Positions 1-11,700 of a stretch of DNA of 64,000 bases are shown piece by piece. The stretch lies in the NCBI RefSeq assembly GCF_050436995.1, contig NC_134770.1, positions 2,428,501 to 2,492,500 of the forward strand, written 5' to 3'. The DNA is from Anticarsia gemmatalis (lineage: Eukaryota; Arthropoda; Insecta; Lepidoptera; Erebidae). Numbering within the stretch: the first letter of the stretch is position 1; every line of letters starts with the position of its first letter. The notes under the pieces were generated by a model that was not told the DNA's origin, searched no databases, and worked only from the letters and a program-made list of their open reading frames with translations. The position numbers and the translations under genes are program-made.

Positions 1-2128
1 TCTTATACCTTCAACATTAACAGCCTCTTCAACTGCAGCAACTACTTCCTCACTCTTGACTTCAGCGAAGGTCTGCGCAGTGGCCACCTCAGGGAGACCC
101 TGGTTCACATTGATAGACTCCTCAAGCTTAGGAGGACCGTACTCCCTGAGGGCATCAGACCCTGAGGCTTCCGTCTCCGGGAAGACGGAGAGGACGATGG
201 GAGCTGGTGCAGGCTTCTGGAAATAAAGACAATAGTTAAGGTAATGTTACTGATCGCATGGAAAATTACTTTTTCTTCTTACGGATGACTACTGATAAAG
301 GATTGATGTGCTAATGAGTTTTTTCAGATATAAGCTCGGGGTCCCAGTCATCTTAAGGCAGAGTGCATTTTCCAAATGATGTGAAGTAGATTTTTTTTGT
401 CACAACTAGCCTTTCTTGTTTGTACTGAATGCGGAACTTAAGCCACATAAAATTAAGCGTACCGTTTCGGAGAAGAACCTTAATTTGTGATCAGTTAAAA
501 TAGCAGGTAAACCATGTTAAAGGCCTTCATGCAATTTAAACACTGTTTAATAAGAATTTGAAGAAAGAAATACCTCAAATTTTACCACGATCGTCGTAAT
601 AAGGACCAATACTCACGGATACTTCAGAAGGCAGGTAGAAGGCTGGACCCTGAGGCTTCCATCCACTCGGCAGGTACGGCCCGGAGCCGCGACCTGACAC
701 ACACGCGAACACAAGGCACAGTGCTACGAAGACCTGTGAAAGACATAAAGAATTATTACTAAAGAGACATACTTTCGCTCTTAAAACTAGTGTAATCTGT
801 AGCTTGATAAAGGCAAATCGTTTCTATAAAACAAAAGGGCTACAAGTCAAAATTATTCAAAATCCTTCTCTTTGTAAAAATAACATTTTATCAGGTTTAC
901 AAAGAAGATTTTACACTTTTTATTGCTTCTAGTGTGAAATTGATGGGACGGATTGATATTATTAAAATATACCCGATGAAATGTGTTTTTTTTTTACCTT
1001 TTATCTATTCTTCAGAATTCACATTTTTGGTTTATGGCCCTTTTGATTACAAGCAGTAAAATAAAACATGTGTCTTGAACGCAATGAAAAGTAAAGTGAT
1101 AACGTTTTTATTGTAACCCGACGCTTAGACAATATTACGTCAGATTTGGTAAATAACCATATAAATGATCATCGCGATTTTTTCTTTCTAATAATTATTT
1201 TAACTCTCCGTCACTTTAGGGTTACAAAGGTTAAAACATCATCTTCTAAAGGTTACAGGTTATCAAAACGAATAAATTAGAGCATAAAAGTGAATATCAC
1301 TAACTGCTGTCGAGAATTATTGAAAAAAATCGTTTTAAAATTATAACAAAAGTTTTAAATTGTTTGTCATCTTTCAAAGAATTGATTGAACTTCTTAACC
1401 TTTATATAAGCATCGGGTAGCGATATAGATAGAATTTTTACAGTTAAAATATTTTAAAAAAAGTTTATTGCAGAAACTTGTGCAACTTTTACAGTTATCT
1501 TACATTAAAGCCTCCTTTTAAGTATAATTATACCTGTGCTAGGAGGCTCTGCTCTTCAAAGACATTCATTAAATTTTGTAAAAAATGTGTACAGTACAAA
1601 ATAAAATAAAGAGAACAAAAAGAAACGGAAAACGTAACAGTTAGTTTCAGACATTTGCTGTTATTTTATTCAGCCAATAAGCTCATCACCAACCTAGCCT
1701 TTCTTTCAACTATGTGGGAGACGGCTTCTGGTATCAACGGATGCAGCTGAATACCAGTATTTTACATGGAGCGACCGCCTATCGGACCTCCACAACACAG
1801 TTACCTGGGCTATAACACGATACCCTTTGGTAAGACTGACAAATCAGACTTTTAAGCTTCTGAACACTGTTAAAGACCCAAAATTTAGCATGCTTTCCAA
1901 AACAGGGAGGAACTTGATATGTATAAGATGGCCACCCATCCACAGAACAAGCTCGGCAAGCGTAGCTTAACGGATGAAGAGTCGACGAAATATAGGTGAC
2001 AGCAACTGGCAAAATTCCACTTGATAAGGGACCGATATTTAATTAAATATCGTAACTTATATAGTTAGTTATTTAATGCGATTAAACAAATTCTTCCGGG
2101 TATAAATAAATATGATAATTACCTTCAT
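1..2128 (-). CDS. Secreted, probably cuticular protein; 5' part only (3' end lies beyond the left edge)
   Basis: Three coding exons are visible on the minus strand: 2128-2123 (ATGAAG, Met-Lys), 733-617 and 216-1. All junctions are GT/AG and all are phase 0. Exon 2 completes a signal peptide (MKVFVALCLVFACVSG) followed by a Pro/Tyr-rich stretch (GPYLPSGWKPQGPAFYLP). Exon 3 starts KPAPAPIVLSVFP, contains REYGPP, then becomes Ala/Glu/Val-rich and is still open at base 1. The ATGAAG-intron arrangement matches every cuticle gene further right, and the EYGPP motif resembles the repeats of the 15-40 kb cluster. I do not recognise the family; a structural cuticle protein is an inference from signal peptide, composition and neighbours. 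No chitin-binding domain is visible in the part present. Introns 217-616 and 734-2122 hold no gene; the second contains a repeat at 1685-1995. Confidence 0.75.
1685..1995 (+). repeat. Dispersed repeat, family R1 (SINE-like)
   Basis: Contains the phrases GATGCAGCTGAATACCAGT, TTTTACATGGAGCGAC and CTCCACAAC-CAGTTACCTGGG. The same phrases recur at 36655-37005 (plus), 51446-51613 (minus) and, as fragments, near 59805-59860 and 61285-61325. It lies in an intron of the left-edge gene and has no coding capacity. Confidence 0.6.
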
Positions 2129-2192
2129 TTTCCTTCAGTTGAGATCCAATGGAGTTAATTGTCGAATGATGGTGTGTTTGAACCAGTTACCG

Positions 2193-2200
2193 TTTTTATA
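2193..2200 (-). promoter_or_regulatory. TATA box of the left-edge cuticular gene
   Basis: TATAAAAA on the minus strand lies about 65 bases upstream of the ATG at 2128. A start about 30 bases downstream, near 2165, would give a short leader with no intron before the ATG. Confidence 0.6.
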
Positions 2201-2698
2201 CTGATCTAATACAAATAAGATCAGCCTTGATACGATTTGTTGTTCACAAATATTTGCTGAGCGGAATTTAATTGGTTCCATATTGTATTGTGCAATTTTT
2301 AATGAGGAATCAGTGTTAGGATGAGCTTGAAGGTCAAGATATCCTTAACTGTGAACGGTGTATGTAGTCACTATGTGCTGTTCTTTGTGCTCGGTGGTCG
2401 TAGGTTCGATTCTAATAGAGCAAAGATTTTTGTGATTAAGAGAGGTTGATCTATGAAAATATGTTTTATAGTACTAAAGTAACTATTATTCCAACAACTC
2501 AGTAGAAAGCCTTATGCAATATCCGGGATATCTGTAAAAGTGGTTATTCCTCTGAAACCGGAGAGATACCTACCCATTTAATTAATTATTTTCTACGAGT
2601 GTTGTTCCGAAATGTTGGACCATAATTCAATAATCCTAAAGAAATGGTATATTTCTTAAAAAACCGTAATCTTATAAACGTAGGAACAAGACATGGAT

Positions 2699-2790
2699 TA
2701 TGATTTGTGGACTACACAAATAATCGCTTCATGTGGGAATCGAACCCACAACCGATCATTTTAACCAATGCGCCACATAGGTCGTCTATT
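2699..2790 (-). repeat. tRNA-derived SINE fragment
   Basis: On the minus strand this reads a tRNA-like head (GTGGCGCATTGGTTAAAATG, then GGTTGTGGGTTCGATTCCC, a Pol III B-box) followed by a tail resembling the SINE at 13996-14178. Too degenerate for a functional tRNA. Confidence 0.55.
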
Positions 2791-3350
2791 GGGTATAGTA
2801 GTTTTGCTTTTAAAATCGAACAAATCGTTGGTTAGCATTATAATTTACATAGAAACATTTTGTTAAGTTCCACCTATATTCTATTCATAGGTATATAACT
2901 GTGAAACATGTATAACTTAATTGCCGATATTATTTTATTAACTCTATCGTTTCATAATATAATATTACGAAATTCCCAATTAAAATGTCATAACACCTGC
3001 GATTGAGGAAAAGTAGACAATATTATCGTTTACTAAACCTACTTATATATGTACCTTCATACATAATATCACACCTGTTATACCCGAAATAAAATAGGCC
3101 CACGTTTCGCCATTAACTATATAAATCTCAAGTTATAGGGGGCGAGCTTATTTGCCATGTATAGGGCACGTTTCCAAACTCCGGGCTACTATTAAAAAAT
3201 ATTTCATTAAATAAATAAATATCATTGGACAACTCACACACGGTCATTTGATTAAAAACTAAGCAGAGCTTGTACTATGGCAACCAAATAACTTAGAAAT
3301 ATAATTTTATAATTAATATAATTCTAATTTAAATTGAAATAGACCAATAT

Positions 3351-3632
3351 TTGCAGGACCCAGGAATCGAACCAGGACCACATGATCAGCAGTTGTATGT
3401 ATACACGACTGACCGCGCCACACAGGCAGTTTTTAATCATCAAACAACTCCTGCACCAAGAATTGCACTTGTGTCGCGGGGACTTTTACAAACATACAAA
3501 CAACGAACACAAAGTACAACCAGACTCGAAACGATTATTTGTGGATCGCACAGATAATTTTTCCCTGTGGGAATAAACCCACGACCTCCAGACCCAACAG
3601 TAACACCTTAACCACTGCACCACGAAGGTCGT
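3351..3632 (-). repeat. Two abutting tRNA-derived SINE copies
   Basis: 3351-3425 contains a B-box-like block (GGTTCGATTCCTGGG on the minus strand) and GCGCGGTCAGTC. 3440-3632 contains the second family, with TTGTGTCGCGGGGACTTTTA and AATCGTTTCGAGTCTGG-type body and a tRNA-like head at its right end. The latter recurs at 13996-14178 and 7440-7640. Short open frames here are shadows of the repeat. Confidence 0.6.
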
Positions 3633-3689
3633 CGAAAACTCTAAACGTTGATCGTTTTAAACGCGAAAAATCTTAAAAAATAGATACAT

Positions 3690-3850
3690 GAGATCAGTAG
3701 CCCGATTCTCTACTACTATCGAGTATCGACAACCGGATAGTTATATTAAAAATGTATGAAAATCTGATCAGCGCAGCGGACTTTGTAGAAACTATTTTGA
3801 CTGTACATTTTAAATGTCAAACTCTCGATACTCGCGCTACTGATCCCAGG
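3690..3850. repeat. MITE-like repeat, family R3
   Basis: Shares GATTCTCTA, GTATGAAAATCTGATCAGCG and ACATTTTAAATGTCAAACTC with 27425-27705, 36225-36375 and more weakly 58060-58170. Non-coding. The CGATTCTCTA ends may be its terminal inverted repeats. Confidence 0.5.
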
Positions 3851-4261
3851 AAATCTTTTTTTGACGAAGTAGTTTCCGTTCGCTAGTTTACATTAAAATC
3901 GCGCGCTAGATCGTGTTTCTTTCAATAAGAACGAAATCAAATATTTATTTAATTTTCCGCGTCACTGATATATTGACTGATTAAGTAAAGATTAATTATC
4001 TCGCACGATTTATAAGTTAAAATTACTTATAGGCGATATCATATATGTATTTACATTTCCTATTCATTCATCTTTATTAACTACCCGGCAAACGCTGTTT
4101 TACCATATAAATACAAAAAAAATAGTGTCACTTAGGGGTATGAAAAATACATATTGGCCAATTCTCAGACCTACTCAATATGCTCACAAAATTTCATGAG
4201 AATTGGTCAAACCGTTTCGGAGGAGTATGGTAACTAACATTGTGACATTGAAATTCTATAT

Positions 4262-4600
4262 ATCGGATTAAGCAGTGATAGCAGAGTGGTTAATTAAGTT
4301 GGCACGGTGAGGACCGACGGCTTTACGTGTTCTCCGAAGCACGGAGGTCCTCAACTTCCAAATTTCGGGCTGTTACTAAGAAATTCTTAGATCTCAGTCT
4401 ATCTTCTTAGATCTTTTAACATTATCTCTATTATCATAAGTGCTTAAATCTTAGGAAAGAGCTAATGTTCGATATATAACTAAGTAAGCAATAAATGATT
4501 TGAATTTGATTTGAACTTGAATGTCCCGATCCAGGATTCGAACCCGAGACCTCTTTCACAGCAGTTGCATACACTACCAACAGCACAGAGGCAATCAAAA
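4262..4600. repeat. SINE-type repeat, second tRNA-like family
   Basis: Starts with GCAGTGATAGCAGAGTGGTTAA, continues GACGGCTTTACGTGTTCTCC and AGCACGGAGGTCCTCAACTTCC, and ends with a minus-strand B-box-like block around 4525-4550. A second copy lies at 63600-63830. Confidence 0.5.
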
Positions 4601-4774
4601 TTGATTATAAAATAAATGTATATTTAATTGGGAAAATACATATGTGAAATGTTTTCCTTTAGCGGTTAAGCTATCGCTTATAAATATTGTATTCAGAGAA
4701 GCAATAATGATTAATTATAATTTCGCTCGTATCTGTAAGGCTTGCTACACACGTATTCGGGCTGGCCTGTGGGC

Positions 4775-4929
4775 TTATCACGTATCTCAGTTGACAGTTA
4801 ATGTCAAATTGATGATTACTATTGAGTACATAGCTGCTTTGACGTAACGTGTTAATCACTATAGTCTAAGGTAGAAAGTAATGTACAGCATGGTGGCTTT
4901 CAAATAGATGTCAACTGAGATACGTGATA
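4775..4929. repeat. Short inverted-repeat element
   Basis: TATCACGTATCTCAGTTGACA at about 4776-4796 is repeated inverted at 4909-4929, enclosing about 110 bases. This looks like a small MITE; no internal gene. Confidence 0.5.
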
Positions 4930-5272
4930 GAACGACAAAACCGATTCGAGACAATTACAGCATTTGTTGGGCTTGCGTGGATCGACTGAACAAATCATTC
5001 GGTTCGCCAGTAATTGTCGAACGAAAATCGGACCCGTAATACTATATTAGGTTTTGATTTGTGCCGATCGAATTGTTCCTACGGGTCCGATTGTCACAAT
5101 TTGGTGTGGTGGCGTTGCAGAGCAGCATTTTTTATTTTATTTATTTGTTGAAATTTTTGCAGAAGGTCTTATAAAATTTAACGATAGAAACAAAATACCC
5201 AATTACAAGCACCCACGTTTTTTCCTAACATATGAATGTTACGAACGGTGAAGTCGAATATTATAATAACAA

Positions 5273-5525
5273 TAATAATTGGACAACTCACACACGGTCA
5301 TTTGATTCCAAACTAAGCAGAGCTTGTGGTAACCAAAAACTACTGATATACATACTTATACACTTCTAAATGTATACTTATATAGATAAATTGACAACCA
5401 GGCTCAGAACAAATACTCGTGCTCATCACACAAAGATTTGTCCCGGGTGGGATTCGAACCCACCACACGCGGCGCTACGGTTGTTGCGGCGAGGTGACCG
5501 CTTAAACCACTGCGCTAAACGTGCA
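5273..5525 (-). repeat. tRNA-derived SINE, nearly full length
   Basis: On the minus strand it begins with a tRNA-like head (A-box-like GTTTAAGCGGTCACC, B-box GGTTCGAATCC), then a conserved body (GATGAGCACGAGTATTTGTT) and a tail ending GTGTGTGAGTTGTCC. The same element is at 54393-54645 (minus) and 59869-60030 (plus), with fragments at 3225-3290, 12527-12690, 61185-61290 and 62315-62430. Confidence 0.7.
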
Positions 5526-5889
5526 GTTAAATGTAGATGACAACATTATATTCGATTTCACTGTTCGGCAAGCTGATTAAAGCCGGCCCGAACATGTTTG
5601 CAGCAAGCCTAATCGTGGACATACTCATATCAGTTATAATAAACACTACGAGAGGAATGCCTATATAAATACTTACTAAGGATAACTTATTCATTCAATA
5701 CTTGTTGCAAGTTTGATAAGTACGCACGCTGCATAATTTCAAACATTATTTTTATATTACTTTAATTATAATAGTTAAAGACTAGTGGAAGTTTAGTGTC
5801 TTCTTTTTAAATTTAATTTCAAAGTTATTAAGAATTGGGTTTGTATTTTTTGTAGTATTATTTATTTTATTGTATGGTGTGGTCAACTT

Positions 5890-6124
5890 AGCATTAAAGT
5901 CGCGCTCGTGGGTAGTTGCACTCATCGCTCGGTAAACGATCGGTGGGTTAAGCAACCTTGGCGCGGATATTCCATAGATGGGTAGCCGCATAGTGGTATT
6001 AGAACTGAGAGTCTACGTGCTTCGGAGGGCACGTAAAAAATCGGTCTCGGTTTTTGTCTATAAGACAACAGTCGCTAAGCCATGTCAAAGGCCTTCGGGC
6101 GGGTTGAACAACTTTGACACTAGG
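5890..6124. repeat. Dispersed repeat, family R2
   Basis: Contains GCTCGGTAAACGATCGGTGG, GGCGCGGATATTCCATAGAT and GTTGAACAACTTTGACACTA. Copies at 35739-35992 (opposite orientation) and 49061-49290 (same orientation), with a fragment at 55328-55385. Confidence 0.6.
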
Positions 6125-6180
6125 ACAACTCGTTCGTCGTATGGTTAGTGGTCACACTAACCATACGACGAACGAGTTGT
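6125..6180. repeat. Perfect 26-base hairpin
   Basis: Two 26-base arms (6125-6150 and 6155-6180) are exact reverse complements around the four-base loop GTCA. It directly follows the R2 repeat and uses that repeat's terminal sequence (CATACGACGAACGAGTTGT), so it probably arose by head-to-head joining of R2 ends. Confidence 0.8.
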
Positions 6181-6759
6181 TAAGAGAGCTGCCCAAAGCT
6201 TTACGACCGTTATTCTTATTAAGAATATTATTATTTTTTTTAGATTGTGTACACATTAAATAAATTGGTTAAAAGCCTAAGGAACAAATTGAAAATTTCG
6301 CCAAGAACTGAAATTGTAAGCATTCCTTGACGGCAACGAAGATGAATATGGAAAATAATCAACATAGAAGGAACGACAATCTGTACGTATTTATACTATT
6401 TATCACTTTTTTACGTATTCAATGTGTCATAAGGTTTCAGGTTCAATTCCCAAGTCGGGCTAAGTGGTATCTATTTCGTTTTTCTAATAATTTATTTTAG
6501 AAGGTTCAAGCCATGTTTAACTAGATGGATGGGATGGATGTGAATGTAGCGAAATAAGGTTTTAGGAATCGTACCAAGCGGCGTCCTTGGTCTCCGTTTA
6601 CTCTTTTAGGAAACAATTATAACATATTTACCTCTATAGACAAATGTTTTTAAACAAAACATTTAAACTCAAAACAAAATCGTGCAATATTGGCCGGTTG
6701 TAATAATATTGGCTGCCGATGACCGGATATCGGATAACATAATAATATTAAAATTAAAA

Positions 6760-6942
6760 TCTATATATATAAAAATGAATTGCTGTTGGTTAGTCTCGCT
6801 AAAACTCGTGAACGGCTGGACCGATTTGGCTAATTTTGGTATTGAATTATTTGTGGAAGTTCAGAGAAGGTGTAAAAGGTGAATAAATTAGAAAATGCGC
6901 GGTATTAAATACAAAAAAGAAAGCGTGAGCGGGTCAGCTACT
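6760..6942 (+). mobile_element. Helitron-like (Lep1-type) fragment
   Basis: Begins TATATATATAAAAATGAATT, carries CTCGTGAACGGCTGGACCGA and TTATTTGTGGAAGTTCAGAG, and ends GGGTCAGCTA. This matches a family of short lepidopteran elements widely described as Helitron-derived; the class assignment is from memory. Related fragments are at 55645-55870 and 56700-56930. Confidence 0.45.
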
Positions 6943-7275
6943 ATATATATGTCGCAGTAAGATAGATGAAGCCGTAACATAGTTATATCCCTAGGGATAT
7001 AATTATATGCCGTAACATAGTTATAATGAGAGTTTGAAGATGTCGCCGGAGCCCCGCTTCGCGGGGCTCCTCCTTCTGGGTGGTTTAAAAAAAAATAACC
7101 ACGAAGGCTGAGGTGGGAGCTTCGCTTCGCTCGCTCCCACCTAAGCCTTCTAACCTAACCTACCCATGTCGGTTTGCCCAAAACTTCTTCTTAATAACTA
7201 TATTACGGTATATAATTATATCCCTAGGGATATAACTATGTTACGGCTTTATCTATCTTACTGCGACATATATAT
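6943..7275. mobile_element. Foldback element with 65-base inverted ends and GC-rich core
   Basis: Left arm 6943-7007 and right arm 7211-7275 are near-perfect inverted repeats containing TATCCCTAGGGATATAA and GTCGCAGTAAGATAGAT. The core has two compact GC-rich hairpins: GGAGCCCCGC / GCGGGGCTCC around 7048-7070, and GGTGGGAGC / GCTCCCACC around 7110-7142. No open frame of note. It inserted at the end of the Helitron-like fragment. Confidence 0.7.
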
Positions 7276-7439
7276 TTTTTATGTTACAGAATTACAATGG
7301 GAGCCCCACCTCTGGCTAATGTAACGGCTATAGAAATGAATCCACTACCTCATCAAACAATTGTTACAAAAGACCCACACTCTTCGAGACCACGGTGGGG
7401 TAGAAACAAAGTAAGTACATACATACATACGTAATGAAA

Positions 7440-7640
7440 CGCCATCATCCCATAGGTGTAGGCAGAGACCAGATAACATAAAAATATATTCCGCAGCACC
7501 GCGTGTCGTGGGTTCGAATCCCACTCGGGGCAAATATTTGTGTGATCCACAAATATGTAAAAGTCCCCGCGACACGAGAGCAATTCTTCATCCTCACTAA
7601 GAATTGCTCTTGTGTCGTCTCTGACAAAAAATTTAAAAGT
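7440..7640 (+). repeat. tRNA-derived SINE
   Basis: Contains a B-box GGTTCGAATCCCACTCGGGG and AAAAGTCCCCGCGACACGAG. This is the plus-orientation version of the SINE at 13996-14178. Overlapping open frames of 60-76 codons are translations of this repeat. Confidence 0.6.
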
Positions 7641-7688
7641 ATGTCTAACTCTTACTTGTCGATAATAGAAATCGAACTTATTACTATA

Positions 7689-7906
7689 TTAGGTCGGGGA
7701 AAAAGTCTTGTCACATTATAGTATGTATGAACTTGTAATAAAATCTTTTCTCTACACAAAAAAGCTCGATATTTGGGTACCTCACGAGCTCACTGAAAGA
7801 AACCTAATGATTCGTGTACTTACTCATTTGTGATTCTTGAAGCCAAAAAGATTTTACTATAAGTTCATACATGCTATAATGCGAAAATACTTTTTCCCCG
7901 ACCTAA
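7689..7906. mobile_element. Mariner-type MITE, complete, TA target duplication
   Basis: Terminal inverted repeat TTAGGTCGGGGAAAAAGT at 7689 is matched by ACTTTTTCCCCGACCTAA ending at 7906. A TA dinucleotide flanks each side (7687-7688, 7907-7908). Internal sequence is itself foldback-like. A second complete copy is at 55086-55299 and a left-truncated one at 10175-10349. Confidence 0.85.
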
Positions 7907-8413
7907 TATTAATGTGTTCCTTATTTATTTTTCAGAAACAACGGGCATCCAAGCAAAATTAATAAAATATCATACACACAAAACGGGACCCTATTATTGT
8001 GACTCCAGTGTCTGCCCGTCTGCCTCTCTGTTCGCCTGCCCGTCTGTCCGTTTGTCCGTCAGCCTTCAAACCGTCTAATAACAAAATAAAAATATTTGAG
8101 TCTATTGCGAACTCCTTTACAGAACGCAACTATTCTTTCACTAATCTGATTCGCACTCGTCCGGTTTTTTTGCATATAAGTATATTAAGCTGCTTGTATA
8201 AGATTTCCTATCAAATAATGTAATAAGTTAACATTCTGAAATAAAGAATTTTTTAATTTTATATGCTTGTTATTGTTAGCAGGTAGACTTCTATAATTCG
8301 TATTATATTATTATAATACTCCCCACACTGATACTTAAATTATTACCTCACGCGGGCAAAACCGCATTCTGAGAGTTAGTTCGTATTATAAAAAGAAATA
8401 ATTTAATATACTA

Positions 8414-8557
8414 ACCCTCTTATTCATAAAAATATGTGAAGTTACGAAAGGCTGATAAAGAGTTTTGTTTCTTTCACTCCGTAGCGAAATGAAAAAGAGA
8501 AAACTAATTATTTTAGTAGTTTTTTAACTATACTACTAGGTTTATAGTGTGTTTAAT
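8414..8557. repeat. MITE, CCCTCTTATTCATAAA family, one end eroded
   Basis: Left end CCCTCTTATTCATAAA and the internal GTTTCTTTCACTCC and TAGCGAAATGAAAAAGAGAAAAC are shared with the copies at 37542-37920 and 59537-59680. The right inverted repeat is lost here. Confidence 0.6.
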
Positions 8558-8629
8558 TATCAGGTTTGACCACAGTTCGGGCTTTTTCATAATATAACAA
8601 AATAAGAAACAAAGCTTACTTTTACATAC

Positions 8630-8635
8630 TTTATT
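8630..8635 (-). terminator. Polyadenylation signal AATAAA
   Basis: AATAAA on the minus strand about 125 bases after the stop codon of the 238-residue RR gene. Confidence 0.55.
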
Positions 8636-8760
8636 AAATACATACAAAAATATTTTTTTACATTTTTCACTCAAATATCATTAAAAAACCAGATTTACCC
8701 TTAAAAGATACATAAGAATATTAAAATTAGTATTTTATCTATAAAACGGGTACATATAAG

Positions 8761-11700
8761 TCAGTAACCGTTTGAACGGGCATTGGCAAAGGTTTCCACG
8801 CCGTGGTTGCCATGGTTACTGTACCCGTTGCCATGGTTACCGCTTCGGAAGTTATTCGCGTTGCTATCGTAGCCTGAACGAGCTAGGTCTTCAGTGTCTT
8901 CATATGAGATTTGAGGCTTGAAGCCACGCTCGTCAGCCTCGTAGCTCACAGTCTGCAAAAAAGTATAATTGAATAAATTTCTGGTAATCTTACTATTTTA
9001 TGCAAAGCTTGGAGATGTAGCGGATCGCTACGTACAGCGACATCTACTGGGACCAGCGCACAACCAATCACCACGCGCAGTGCGACTGACGTCACAAGTC
9101 CTGAATTGCGCTATCGAAGTTTGCACTGCAACTGACTATATACACAAGTTCCCGACTACAACAGTCGGGCAGCCTAGGCCCACCATGCATGATCACCTCG
9201 CCTGGTCGGAGGATCCTCCCTTTGTGCTGGAGGAACATGATCACCTCGTTCCTCCACAGATGAATGTTTGTTGTCCAATTGTGTCGAAACTTGTAATGAA
9301 ATTTGGTACACAGATAGTTTATAGCCTAAATTAACACATATGATGATTTTTACACCTGAAACTCTATTCATGCGTACGGAGCCTCGGGATGAATCTAGTA
9401 TAAAAATACTATTTAATACTTAAGACTTTAATGTGTTGAAATTAGGTTCTTATACTTCATATAACAATATTTTAATGATAGTCTGAAGTTTAGTAACGTA
9501 CTATTGATGGCAATAAGGTCGCCCTCTATTATGGTGAAATGACGGTCTCTTGTCTATGGTCGTACAATACTACTATCTTTCGGAAGCTAAAGAAAAAATC
9601 TCATTCTTTTATCTTTAGCTATGTCGATAAAAATTACAAAAATATTAACCAAAAAATATCTAGCCCAACAAATTGGTATCAAAAACAACTCCTTTACAAC
9701 ATATGACCTTAAAATGTAAATAAATAAATGAAAAACGGGTAAAAACCCAACACAGCTAGTGGCATACTGACCGCTTAATTGATTAATTTATCAGTCAATT
9801 TAATGTCACAGTTCACGATACTCGACTGTAAAATAAATAAGATACTAATTATATGTATTATCACTGGGTTTTATGCTAAAGTATTTGTTTATATTCATAA
9901 CCAGCTGAACCACGCAGCTTCGCTCACGCTTTTTTTTCTCTCCAAAAAAACCGTTCCCGTTCTTTTAAAAACAATTTTACAAAAACAATTCTGGTCTGGT
10001 CAGGTCTGTTCTTCAACCAGGTACAATCGCGCCCGAATGGTATAAAAAATACTATGTCTGTCTCCCTGATCTAAACTACCCCTCCGCCAATTTTCAACCC
10101 AATCTGTTCAGCCGTTCTTGAATTATTTATTTATTGAGTTGAGTTATTTATTTAATTTAAGTACTCAAATACAAAACTTGTAATAAAATCTTTTCTCTAC
10201 ACAAAAAGCTCGATATTTAGGTACCTCATGAGCCCACTGAAAGAAACCTAAAGAACCGTCTACTCATTTGTGATTCTTGAAGCCAAAGATATTTTATTAC
10301 AAGTACATACACTCTACTCATAATGCAAAAACACTTTTTCACGACCTAATACATTAAACATGTAATGTTAGAGTTTAAAAGTTATGTGGTATTACCTGTT
10401 TTCTGCCGTCAGGAAGGACAACATGGTACTCTCCCTGGGCCCTCTCCTCCTGGCGCTCCTCGTGGTGGCCGAAATCAGTTCCTTCTTGGTAATCGTTCAC
10501 CATGTACCCGAAGTTGTAGTTAGCAGGCTCCTGTGAAAAATGAGAGTATGTAAGAACTGCTGTAGAATAATTTTAGTCATGGATTTTTTTGAGCATTGTG
10601 GCCATATTTATATTTAAGTAAGTGAAAGTGGATAAAGTATTGAGCTTCTAAAGATCGTAGCAAGTGATGTTATTTGGTATCGACCTATCATTAGAGAACT
10701 AGGTGGTTCTTTATAAAAATATTATTATACGAATATGTAGTACCATTTTAGCTGTTTAGGGAGTTACATCCATAAGGACCATAATATCGTTATTTTATAT
10801 AATTGCTTCTCAGCATATCAAAGCAACCCACTACAGATTGTGAATAAGTGGCAAGTATTAAACTTACAGCATTAATCTCTTCGAGAGCGTTCCTTGCGAA
10901 ACTGGAGGCGTTGGCGTCGTAACCAGCTGGCTCCTCGCTTGAGAACCTGGCTGCAGCATGACTACCGGCAGCGTGGTCTTGAGGAAGACCAGCATGGCTA
11001 GACCTGGAAAGAACGAATTGCTTATTTAATTTTCTTTTTGATTCGGTGTCAACCTAATGCAAGATTTTTTTTCAAGAAGCCTGCAAGACCTTTGAAATAT
11101 TCACGCGGCTTAACGGCAGCTGTTATTAACCACATTTATTGAGCCTTTTATTATGTGTTTGAGCTGGAAGATGCGTTCAAACGTCTTTCATCTCATCGTT
11201 AGTTAAGACCGCCATAAGATAAAGTGTCAACTTTTTAAGTCATAATTACACGTTTAATGCCCGCTTTCTGAGGTACATTTAGCGGTAGTTTATCTATTCA
11301 ATAGTGTTTAAGCTGATATAAACGTGACAGTTTGAATAGATAAACTACCGCTAAAAGGCATCAGAAACCGGCAATAAGAAGTCGTATTGAAAATAAAGAA
11401 AAATAAGATAATAAAAAACATGATACCCTAATTACCTTCCAAAAGGATTTCCTTGAGGACCACGAGCTTGTGCTCCATGGGCACCAGCCGCAGCGTGGGG
11501 ACCCTGGGCTCCCTCCAGGCTGCGAGCGGCGACGATCTGCGGGGCGAAGTTCTGACTGGCGAGGGACGCTGGACCCTGGGAGTAGCCTCCACCGCGGGAG
11601 GTGGATGGGGGAGGGAGGTAGCTGGAAGTTAAAAGTTTACTTTGTGATTTTTTCGTAAGTAAGTTTAAGTGTAGGTATTTTTTTCTAGGAGAGTTGCACA

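Larger units (their letters stand above)
2201..8629. other. Intergenic spacer dominated by short mobile elements
   Basis: I find no convincing gene here. All open frames are short, lack homology I recognise, and mostly translate repeats. The stretch holds SINEs, MITEs, a Helitron-like fragment and two foldback structures, listed separately. Between them is AT-rich sequence with no feature I can support. Confidence 0.6.

Noticed and set aside
5440..5525. Possible tRNA gene (GGTTCGAATCC box and tRNA-like head)
   Set aside because: The element continues into a conserved SINE body and tail and recurs at several places; no complete cloverleaf was found. The same holds for 7440, 13996, 54560 and 59880.
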